Below the pieces are notes generated by a model. The model was not told the origin of the DNA. It ran no database searches and was given only the letters and a program-made list of their open reading frames with translations. From contig CAZWOU010000009.1 in the NCBI GenBank assembly GCA_964635375.1, positions 10,123-74,122 on the forward strand: a stretch of 64,000 bases of DNA, read 5' to 3'. Below, piece after piece: positions 35,600 through 43,501 of the stretch. Position numbers and translations under genes: made by a program. Positions within the stretch are counted from its first letter, which is position 1. Each line of letters opens with the position of its first letter. The stretch comes from CAZMNY01 sp964635375 (lineage in GTDB: Bacteria; Planctomycetota; Planctomycetia; Pirellulales; Pirellulaceae).

Positions 35600-36184
35600 G
35601 TGAACGCGAAAGCGTCAACATCCCACGATTATAGAACGGTCCTGAGCCGCTGTCTCCGCCTCCGTTGTCCCGCCTGCGGCAAGGGGCGGTTTTTGAAGGG
35701 TTGGTGGCGAGCCCACGATTGTTGCAGCGATTGCGGCTATGACTTTGTTCGCGAGCCTGGATTCTACCTCGGCTCGATCTACGTCAATTACGGCCTCACC
35801 GTAGCCCTGGTGCTGGCTGTTTGCATGCCGATGTTACTCTCGGGCGCGTCCTATCTGCGGCTGCTGCCCCCGGCAATCCTGTTCAGTGTCGGTTTCCCGG
35901 TCTGTTTTCACCGCTATGCGCGATCGATATGGCTCGGACTCGATTATTGCTGGGACGGTTTTCACCCCGTAGATAACCCGAACGCCGATGCTTCGCATGA
36001 CTCGGCTGATGGCGTTGGCGCTAGCCAATCCGGCGCCGACGCGTGCTCGGACAACGAGACAATCGGCATTTGCCCCTTCTGCCATCACCACGGACGCTAC
36101 GAGAAATCGAAACTCGGCAGCTGGGTCGAGTGCAAGAAATGTCGTCAACAGATCCTGCTCACGACACCAGCGCCCAGTGGCTGA
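35600..36184 (+). CDS. DUF983 membrane protein with C-terminal zinc ribbon
   Basis: A 194-residue protein starting at GTG, with GGAG about ten bases upstream. The N-terminal CPACGKGRFLKGWW...CCSDCGYDF zinc-ribbon and the following two membrane helices (YVNYGLTVALVLAVCMPM and LLPPAILFSVGFPVCF) are the DUF983 pattern. It then has a Ser/Asp-rich linker and a second zinc ribbon, ICPFCHHHGRYEKSKLGSWV followed by CKKC, which is not part of the usual DUF983 protein. Function unknown. It is divergent from the esterase to its left. Confidence 0.82.
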   Translation: MNAKASTSHDYRTVLSRCLRLRCPACGKGRFLKGWWRAHDCCSDCGYDFVREPGFYLGSIYVNYGLTVALVLAVCMPMLLSGASYLRLLPPAILFSVGFPVCFHRYARSIWLGLDYCWDGFHPVDNPNADASHDSADGVGASQSGADACSDNETIGICPFCHHHGRYEKSKLGSWVECKKCRQQILLTTPAPSG

Positions 36185-36312
36185 ATAGTCGCCCGTCGCG
36201 GTTGGCGGCAACCGGCAGCCTGTGATCAGTCTTCCATCGAAAGTCCGCCTGGGGCGAGCCCGAGTGGGGAACGTGGTAACATGAAGGCAATGCCTGTCGC
36301 GGAATCTCGGTC

Positions 36313-36340
36313 GCGTTATTTCTGGGGCGTTATTTCTGGG
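36313..36340. repeat. 14-bp direct duplication GCGTTATTTCTGGG
   Basis: Two perfect adjacent copies, 36313-36326 and 36327-36340, about 60 bases upstream of the two-domain esterase start. Confidence 0.9.
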
Positions 36341-36398
36341 GCGAGCGCGAAGCTTGTCGAAGCCGTCCACCAATGGCACAGCAAATCGGGAAAAGCAA

Positions 36399-38186
36399 AT
36401 GGTCTATCGATTGATATCGTTGGTCGTCGTCGCCGTCGTCGTCGTTTGCCTGCAGCGTTCGCTCGCCCAAGCCGATGGCGGCGTCATACCTCCCGAGACG
36501 CCGGCGGGAATTCGGAGTTATCCGCCCGAAATGCCTGGTGCGGAAGTGCAGGTTTACAAGCGGGCCGGGGACGTGGCTTTGAACGCGTACGTTTTCAACC
36601 CGGTCGGCCACGCGCCCGGCGACAAACGCCCGGCAGTGGTCTTCTTTTTCGGGGGCGGTTGGAGAGCCGGAACGCCTGGTCAGTTCTACGCCCACTGTCG
36701 ATACTTGGCCAAGCGCGGCTTGGTGGCGATGACCATGGACTACCGAGTCCTCAATCGGCATGGCGTACCGGCATCGGTCTGCGTAAGCGACGCCAAGTCG
36801 GCTATCCGTTGGGTGCGAACGAACGCGAAGCGCCTTGGCGTTGATCCGAATCGCATCGTCGCTTCAGGCGGTTCCGCCGGCGGGCACCTGGCTGCGGCAA
36901 CCGCGTTAGTTCCGAATCTTGATGAGCCCGCTGAAGACCACGATGTAGCGTCGACTCCGAATGCACTGGTGCTCTTCAATCCCGCTGTGCAACTCGCTCC
37001 GTTCGCCGATCTGAAACCATTTGACGAGACCAAGCTGGCCGACATAAACGAGCGAGCTGGCGGCGACGCTGTCGCGATTTCTCCAATCCACCATGTTCGC
37101 AAGGGTCTGCCGCCGACCATCATCTTTCACGGAACAAGCGACCAAGTGGTGCCGCATGTCACGGTCGAGCGATTCACGAAGGAAATGACGAAGGCCGGAA
37201 ATCGCTGTCAACTGATTTCCTTCGAAGGCCAACGTCATGGGTTCTTCAATCCAGGTCGCGGCGGAGCGAAGAAGAGCAAATCTGCAGCCGTCGCCAACTA
37301 TCGAGAGACGATGAGACATTGCGATCAATTTCTTATCTCGCTTAGGTACCTCTCACCGCGACCTTCTTCCGAGGTTCCCGATTCCATCGAAAGCAAGCTC
37401 GACGTCGTCTACGCGCGCAACGGCGATCGCGCCATGCGGATGGACCTGTTCTACCCCAAGAGGCGGAGCCAAGAGCTCTTGCCGGCGATTCTGGTTGTGC
37501 ATGGTGGAGGATGGCTAAATGGTGACAAGGAGAAGTTTCGGCCGCTAGCGATTGAGCTGGCGTCGCGAGGTTTTGTAACCGCTGCCGTCGAGTATCGACT
37601 TGGCGGCGAAAGTCGCTTCCCCGCTGCGATTCACGATTGCAATGCAGCCGTGCGTCATTTGCGAGCCCACGCCAAGGCGCTTGGCGTCGACCCCGAACGC
37701 ATCGGCGCGGTGGGCGGTTCGGCCGGCGGGCATTTGGTCGGTCTGATGGCGGCAGCGGCCCAGGTCGAGTCGCTGCAGGGCGAAGGCGGCAATCAAGACT
37801 ACTCATCGCGACTGCAGTCGGCCATCGTGTTGGCTGGTCCGCTGGAACTGGCGGCCGGGCCGGTTGCCGATCGATCTCGCCAGGAACCTCAAAAATCAAA
37901 CGCCAACAAGTGGTTCGGGAAGACGGTCGATGAGGCGCCTGAGCTGTACAAGTTGGCCTCCGCCACAACTCATCTCAGTGAGCAATGTCCGCCGATCTTG
38001 TTCATGGCTGGCGAGTTTGACAAGCCTGAGCGGAATCTCGAGACGCGGCGGAAGCTGATGAGCTTGGGCGTTGAGACGGGGATCGTCGTCGTCCGCGGCG
38101 GCAAGCACGGCTGCTGGAACCGCCACCCGTTTTTTCTACCTATGATCGACGAGATGCATCTATTCTTCGGGCGAACGCTGCCCTGA
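36399..38186 (+). CDS. Secreted two-domain alpha/beta-hydrolase (tandem esterase fusion)
   Basis: A 595-residue exported protein made of two complete alpha/beta-hydrolase domains. The start at 36399 opens a signal peptide (LISLVVVAVVVVCLQRSLAQA). Domain 1 (about 40-325): oxyanion FFFGGGWRAG, nucleophile GGSAGGHLAAAT, acid IFHGTSDQVVP, His QRHGFFNPG. Domain 2 (about 340-595): oxyanion VVHGGGWLNGDK, nucleophile GGSAGGHLVGL, acid MAGEFDKPE, His KHGCWN. Domain 1 is a close paralogue of the esterase at 34640-35569; domain 2 is more distant (BD-FAE type). Two different ester specificities on one polysaccharide would explain the fusion; this is inference. Confidence 0.9.
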   Translation: MVYRLISLVVVAVVVVCLQRSLAQADGGVIPPETPAGIRSYPPEMPGAEVQVYKRAGDVALNAYVFNPVGHAPGDKRPAVVFFFGGGWRAGTPGQFYAHCRYLAKRGLVAMTMDYRVLNRHGVPASVCVSDAKSAIRWVRTNAKRLGVDPNRIVASGGSAGGHLAAATALVPNLDEPAEDHDVASTPNALVLFNPAVQLAPFADLKPFDETKLADINERAGGDAVAISPIHHVRKGLPPTIIFHGTSDQVVPHVTVERFTKEMTKAGNRCQLISFEGQRHGFFNPGRGGAKKSKSAAVANYRETMRHCDQFLISLRYLSPRPSSEVPDSIESKLDVVYARNGDRAMRMDLFYPKRRSQELLPAILVVHGGGWLNGDKEKFRPLAIELASRGFVTAAVEYRLGGESRFPAAIHDCNAAVRHLRAHAKALGVDPERIGAVGGSAGGHLVGLMAAAAQVESLQGEGGNQDYSSRLQSAIVLAGPLELAAGPVADRSRQEPQKSNANKWFGKTVDEAPELYKLASATTHLSEQCPPILFMAGEFDKPERNLETRRKLMSLGVETGIVVVRGGKHGCWNRHPFFLPMIDEMHLFFGRTLP

Positions 38187-38436
38187 TCGATTGGAAGCGT
38201 TTGAGCTGGCCGCTTTTGAGCCGACCCCGAGTGATGTAGGGCAGCTGATTCTTCGGGAATTGGCGGCATTCTTGCTTGTACCGGCTCTGTTTATTGCCGA
38301 AGATGGCGGTTCACCGCAGCGGTGCGCGTGAGTTGGTTCGCGCAATTATCATGGATCTTGTCCGCCGGCGTGTTTTGCCAGGCTGTCGGCATCCCATACT
38401 GGTTCACCCAGACCCCACTCCCTCCTAGGTCTTCCC

Positions 38437-40290
38437 ATGTCATTCGCCACAAAGACAATCGCCATTGCGCTTGGTCTCCTACTTGTCCAAGCGAGCTCTC
38501 AGATCGACGCCAAGGCGGAGGCCCCCGCCGCGGTCGCTCCAGCCTTGACCCTCAACCAGGACAAGAACAAGTCAGAAAAGAGCTCGCAGGCAAAAGGCAA
38601 GACAAAAGCCGCATACGAAACGACGAAACGGAAGGCGGATGAAAAGAAACTGCTGGACAACGCCGAGAAGAAGCGACAATACGCGGCCGCCAAACTGCGA
38701 ATGACCGACGCCCTCCGTCAGAAGAAAGAATTCGAATTGAAGCAGTCGTCAAAGAGACTGCAAGACCAATCCGCCAAAACTCGCACGCTCTCAGACGCCC
38801 AAGCGCGTGAATTCGCCTCCGCGCTCAGCAGAGAACGACAGGCTCGAGCTCGAGCGGAAGATCAGCTCAGACAGATGCAGCAAGAAGTCCAGCAAGTGAA
38901 AGCGGCCCTTGAACGCCGACTTCGCGACGCCCAAGTCGCCGAAGCCAGGGCAGTTGAAACAGCCCAGGCGGCAGAGCGAAGAGCACACGAAGCGGCTGCC
39001 AGCGCAAGAAGAAACGAATCTGGCGGTTCCGAGCGACAACGGCATGAGAATTTGATGCGAGGCTTGGACTCGCGCATCCGGGAACTTGTCAAAGCAGCTG
39101 TCCGTGAACAACTGCAGGACAGGACTCAGCAGTACAAGACTCAGCAGTACAAGGCTCTGCAAGACAGGACTCAGCAAGACAAGACTCAGCAGTATAGGAC
39201 TCAGCAAGATCGTCAACCGCGACCGCGAGAGTCCAGTCAAAGATACCAACAATCGCCCTACGCCCGCGGCAATAACAACGATCGCAACCGAAGCGACCAC
39301 AACCAAAGCACTCGCATCATGCGAGCTCGCGTAGGTAGCCGTGACGGCGCGCAGAACAAGGAGGAGCAGCGGAGTGTTCGTGTCGAGAAAGGGGACGACG
39401 GAGTCCGCGTCATCGTGATCGAAAAAAGCGATGGCGGTGAGCGAACATCACAGTATCACGCTGGCAGCCTAGACCAACTTCGCAAGTCCCATCCCCAAGC
39501 CATTCAACTGTTGCGACAATTCCAGGTCCAGGGTGTCCCGCAACTGAAGGCAACAGGCGAGACGAAGCCCGCCATCAAGGCTCGATTGCGAAAGGCGCCG
39601 GCCCGACCCTCGGGAAAAGGTCCGACAACCTATCGTCTCCAACTGCATTCGCCGGACAAGGACAGCTCGAAGAAGCCTCAGCGAATCGAACTCAAGGTGG
39701 ACGCTGAGGGGACTTCGGCGGCTGCCCCCCGCGTCATTCGAAAACCAAACGTCCCCCCGAAGCCTCGTCAAATCGAACTCAAGGTCGAAGCCCAAGGGAG
39801 GTCGGCTGCTCCCCGCGTCATTCGGCAGCAAACCACGAAGCCTCAGCAAATCGAACTCAAGGTCGAAGTCGAAACGGATGGAACGCAGAAAGCACTGGAT
39901 CCCGCCGCCATACGGAAGCGAATCCTCCAGTCGTTCAACAGCCGCTCCTCGGCCAGCGACGCGGCGAAAATCAAGCTTCGCGCGGCTCCAAGAAAAGCGA
40001 GCGACGGGGCAAGCAACAAGCCGGCCGCGAAACCTCGAATCCGAGTCGACGCGAGGTCAGCGCCCAAACCAACATCGCCCAAACCGACAGCGGCATCGGC
40101 CGGCGACCGGTTCATCCCGCACGCCGCCACCAGCCGCAAGGTCGTCAATCGCAAAGTCGAGTCTCAGAGCAAGACCAAGATCCGGGAATTCCGTCGCCAA
40201 ATGCTAAAAAGACAACTCGAGTCGTTGAAGAATGGCCAAGACGATTCGACCAAGAAACTGATCGACAACTTGATCGAGCAACTCGACTAA
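38437..40290 (+). CDS. Secreted coiled-coil protein with internal repeats, function unknown
   Basis: A 617-residue protein with a signal peptide (MSFATKTIAIALGLLLVQAS). Residues about 50-210 form a long charged coiled coil (Lys/Glu/Ala/Arg rich). At about 225-260 there is a Gln-rich repeat of type (DRTQQ/YKTQQ), encoded by a 15-bp tandem DNA repeat. Later come three copies of a motif KPQRIELKVDAEG, KPRQIELKVEAQG and KPQQIELKVEVE, two of them followed by AAPRVIR. The C-terminus is very basic. No family is recognised. The makeup suggests an extended structural or nucleic-acid/polymer-binding envelope protein, which is speculation. Confidence 0.72.
   Translation: MSFATKTIAIALGLLLVQASSQIDAKAEAPAAVAPALTLNQDKNKSEKSSQAKGKTKAAYETTKRKADEKKLLDNAEKKRQYAAAKLRMTDALRQKKEFELKQSSKRLQDQSAKTRTLSDAQAREFASALSRERQARARAEDQLRQMQQEVQQVKAALERRLRDAQVAEARAVETAQAAERRAHEAAASARRNESGGSERQRHENLMRGLDSRIRELVKAAVREQLQDRTQQYKTQQYKALQDRTQQDKTQQYRTQQDRQPRPRESSQRYQQSPYARGNNNDRNRSDHNQSTRIMRARVGSRDGAQNKEEQRSVRVEKGDDGVRVIVIEKSDGGERTSQYHAGSLDQLRKSHPQAIQLLRQFQVQGVPQLKATGETKPAIKARLRKAPARPSGKGPTTYRLQLHSPDKDSSKKPQRIELKVDAEGTSAAAPRVIRKPNVPPKPRQIELKVEAQGRSAAPRVIRQQTTKPQQIELKVEVETDGTQKALDPAAIRKRILQSFNSRSSASDAAKIKLRAAPRKASDGASNKPAAKPRIRVDARSAPKPTSPKPTAASAGDRFIPHAATSRKVVNRKVESQSKTKIREFRRQMLKRQLESLKNGQDDSTKKLIDNLIEQLD
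39110..39211. repeat. 15-bp degenerate coding repeat (ACTCAGCAGTACAAG type)
   Basis: About six units encode the Gln-rich TQQ(Y/D)K/R repeats inside the coiled-coil protein. They stay in frame throughout. Confidence 0.85.
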
Positions 40291-40433
40291 GCGATGCCCA
40301 AAAACGAATGCGCGGTTTGCGACGAGTTGGCTGTGCAATCCTCCCTAACCGCTATTTTCGCAAAGCGGAAGGCGCACGCCTTGCTCCAACCGTCTTAGCA
40401 TCGTTCGAGACCCAGCATCGCGCATTCCAGCCC

Positions 40434-43400
40434 ATGAAAACCTCCCTAGTTCGGCAAGTTTCCAGTTGGCGCAACCGGCTGCTGTCCCTAGTTGCTGCGG
40501 TCCTCTGCGGAGGATTGCTGTGCGCGGGTTCGTCAGGCGGAAACGCGTGTCGCGCGGAGGAATCGGCCGGCGGCGACTGGCCGACGTACATGCACGACGC
40601 CGCCCGAAGCGGTGTGACTCGGCAATCTCTTGTCACGCCTCTGCGACTGCGCTGGGCCTATCACACGCGGAGAAAGCCGGAGCCAGCTTGGCCGCTTCCG
40701 GCCAAACAAGATTTCTGGCACGGCAAGAAGGACCTCCGTCCGCGAGCTGGGTTTGATCGCGCGTTTCATCTTGTGTCGGATGGCCAGCGTCTCTATTTCG
40801 GCTCGTCGGCAGATGATCAGGTCCGCGCGATTGACCTCCGCAATGGGCAAGTCATCTGGTCGTTTTTTACCGAAGGACCCGTTCGTCTGGCGCCCACCGT
40901 TGCGGACAACCGAGTCTACTTTGGCTCGGACGACGGTTACGTCTATTGTCTCGACGCGAAAACAGGCGAAGAGTTTTGGCGTTTCGACGCGGGCGAAAAT
41001 CAACGCGTCATTCCTGGCAACGGACGATTGATTTCGACTCATCCCGTTCGCACCGGCGTACTTCTTCGCGACGGCGTTGTCCGGTTTGCTGCAGGGATTT
41101 TTCCAGCTCAGGGCGCCCATCAATTCGCGGTCAACGCCAAAGATGGCAAGCAACTGGCCAAAGGCAAGCTGGCCTTCTCGCCGCAAGGCTACATGAAGCT
41201 GCACAACGGTTCGCTCCAGGTCGCCCAGGGCCGCTCACCCCAGAAACAGATCGTTCAGTTGCCTCCCGCAGCCGTCGAGAAAGAAACTCGCCAGCCGGCG
41301 GCCCCGAGCTCGGCTGACTTCCGACACGCTTCGATTCGCGCGGGCGATGTCGATTTTCGTGGAGGAGACGGTTTGGTCGCAGCTTTCGCAAACAGCGACA
41401 GCAAGCCTGTTTGGAAGGCCGCGGTCGAGGGACAAGCCCATTCTCTGGCCGTCGCCGGCAACTGCTTGCTCGTCAGTACGGACCAGGGCGCGATCTATTG
41501 CTTCCAGTCTGATTCCGCCGAAACCAAGCCGCCGAAAACGCCGTTGTTGATCGACGCGAGACGGCCCGCGAGCAAGCAGTTGCCGGCGACGGCCAGAGAA
41601 TGGGCTTGGACCGACACGGCTGAGCAGACGAGATTTGAACGACTGGCCCGACAGATTGGCGGCCAATTAAGAACTCCGGCGGGCTACTGCCTCCTGCTAG
41701 GCGGAGATGCCAAGCTTGCCTATTCGCTTGCCAAAGCCACGCCGCTGCGAATCGTGTGCCTGCAGTCTAGCGCGAGTCAGGCCGAACGCATGCGCCGCCA
41801 ACTAGATCTCGCGGGCGTCTACGGCTCAGTGGTGGTTCGAGTCGCAAGCGGCGATCGACTTCCCTTCGCGACGCGCCTGTTCAACTTGATCATCCACGCC
41901 TCGCCCCACCCCGCGTGGCCAGTTGCAGACGTTGCAAAGCTGATTCGGCCGGCCGGCGGCCTGGCAATCGATATCGATGCTCGCGCGAGCTCGCCGTCCG
42001 CAAGGGAAAAGCGACTCGCCCAATGGCAGTCGAAGATGAAGCAGGCGTTGGCCGTCGTATCGCCTGGCGACGGGAACACTTTGATGACGATTCTGAAACG
42101 GAATCCGCTTGAAGGCGCCGGCCAGTGGACCCACATGTACGGCGACGCCTCTAACACCGCGTGCAGCAACGATCACTATTTGCGAGGCGAGTTGGAACTG
42201 CAGTGGTTTGGCCCTCCAGGGCCTCGCGAGATGGTCGATCGTCATCATCGCGCGACGCCGCCGCTCTACAGCGACGGGCGTCTGTTTGTGCCTGGGAATG
42301 AAACTGTCTACGGAGTCGACGCCTACAACGGCGCAGTGCTGTGGCAGACCGATGTGGCCAATTTCCGCCGAGTCGGCGCGCCTCGGGACGGAGGCAACCT
42401 GGCTGCCACGCCTGACACGCTGTACGCGGTCGCTAAGGATCGTTGCTATGGATTGTCGGCTCGGGACGGCTCGCAGACCATTTCCTTCACGACGCCGCGA
42501 GCAGCCGATTCAAAGCCGCGAGATTGGGGATTCGTCGCAGCGCTTGGCGACGTTCTTCTCGGCTCGACGACCCAACCGGGCGCGTCGCGAAGTGATCACA
42601 ACCGGGGGCAAATAGCCGGCGCCTATTACGACTTCGTGCCTGTCGTTGTCAGCGATAGTATTTTTCAGCTTGACCGTCACTCCGGCGAGAAGCGTTGGCG
42701 GTATGCTGCCCGAGGCGCTATCTTGAATCCGACGATCTCGATCGGACCTAAGCATCTCTTCTTCGTCGAGAGCCGCAACGCGGAAACGCTCGACGCGCGG
42801 CAGGGCGGCCGTTCGCTGCTAAAACCATTCTTCCAAGACGGTTCGGATCTCGTTGCGCTTCACCGAGACACCGGCGAACTGGCTTGGAGACGCAGCGTCG
42901 ATTTCTCCAAGATCCAACACCATTTGTATCTTGCCTACGCCAAGGGGAAACTGGTCTCCGTTGGTACGCGAAACGAGAAGACTGGAAACGCGAATACCGT
43001 GCGCTACGACGTTGCCGTCTTTAGCGCTCGCGATGGCGAGCCGATCTGGGCCAAGTCGCAAGATCAGGGCCAATCGGCTGGCGGGAGCCATGGCGAACAG
43101 GATCACCACCCCGCCATCGTCGGCGATCTGATTCTGCAAGAACCCTACGCCTACGATCTACAAACGGGAGAACGCCGCAAGGACTGGCGATTCGCTCGAA
43201 GGGGCCACGGTTGCGGCACGGTTTCCGCGTCCGCGTCAGCCTTCTTCTTTCGAGCTGGCAATCCCACGATGTGCGATTTGACCACGGGGAAGAACACACG
43301 GATCAACGCGGTCAGCCGACCCGGATGTTGGATTAACATCATCCCTGCAGGTGGTCTGTTGCTGATCCCCGAAGCCAGCAGCGGTTGCACCTGCAACTTC

Positions 43401-43445
43401 CCAATCCAGAGTTCGATGGCCTTTGCACCGGTGGAAAAAAATTGA
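40434..43445 (+). CDS. PQQ-like beta-propeller protein with internal methyltransferase-like domain
   Basis: A 1003-residue exported protein; the start at 40434 opens a signal segment (RLLSLVAAVLCGGLLCAG). The first part (about 50-400) is a quinoprotein-type propeller with blades such as VYFGSDDGYVYCLDAKTGEE and ADDQVRAIDLRNGQVIW. About 415-560 reads as a Rossmann/SAM-methyltransferase-like domain: YCLLLGGDAKLAYSLA, IVCLQSSASQAERMRRQL, VRVASGDRLPFATRLFNLII and the later strand IRPAGGLAIDID. Propeller blades resume (WTHMYGDASNTACSN, VYGVDAYNGAVLW) to the end. Glycine-rich motif I is weak, so catalysis is uncertain. A PSD1 gene follows closely and may be co-transcribed. Confidence 0.85.
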   Translation: MKTSLVRQVSSWRNRLLSLVAAVLCGGLLCAGSSGGNACRAEESAGGDWPTYMHDAARSGVTRQSLVTPLRLRWAYHTRRKPEPAWPLPAKQDFWHGKKDLRPRAGFDRAFHLVSDGQRLYFGSSADDQVRAIDLRNGQVIWSFFTEGPVRLAPTVADNRVYFGSDDGYVYCLDAKTGEEFWRFDAGENQRVIPGNGRLISTHPVRTGVLLRDGVVRFAAGIFPAQGAHQFAVNAKDGKQLAKGKLAFSPQGYMKLHNGSLQVAQGRSPQKQIVQLPPAAVEKETRQPAAPSSADFRHASIRAGDVDFRGGDGLVAAFANSDSKPVWKAAVEGQAHSLAVAGNCLLVSTDQGAIYCFQSDSAETKPPKTPLLIDARRPASKQLPATAREWAWTDTAEQTRFERLARQIGGQLRTPAGYCLLLGGDAKLAYSLAKATPLRIVCLQSSASQAERMRRQLDLAGVYGSVVVRVASGDRLPFATRLFNLIIHASPHPAWPVADVAKLIRPAGGLAIDIDARASSPSAREKRLAQWQSKMKQALAVVSPGDGNTLMTILKRNPLEGAGQWTHMYGDASNTACSNDHYLRGELELQWFGPPGPREMVDRHHRATPPLYSDGRLFVPGNETVYGVDAYNGAVLWQTDVANFRRVGAPRDGGNLAATPDTLYAVAKDRCYGLSARDGSQTISFTTPRAADSKPRDWGFVAALGDVLLGSTTQPGASRSDHNRGQIAGAYYDFVPVVVSDSIFQLDRHSGEKRWRYAARGAILNPTISIGPKHLFFVESRNAETLDARQGGRSLLKPFFQDGSDLVALHRDTGELAWRRSVDFSKIQHHLYLAYAKGKLVSVGTRNEKTGNANTVRYDVAVFSARDGEPIWAKSQDQGQSAGGSHGEQDHHPAIVGDLILQEPYAYDLQTGERRKDWRFARRGHGCGTVSASASAFFFRAGNPTMCDLTTGKNTRINAVSRPGCWINIIPAGGLLLIPEASSGCTCNFPIQSSMAFAPVEKN

Positions 43446-43501
43446 CTACGACAGCAAGAATAGCTCGGCGCGACTCGTCAGCGCGCGGCGACAGGAATCG
43501 A

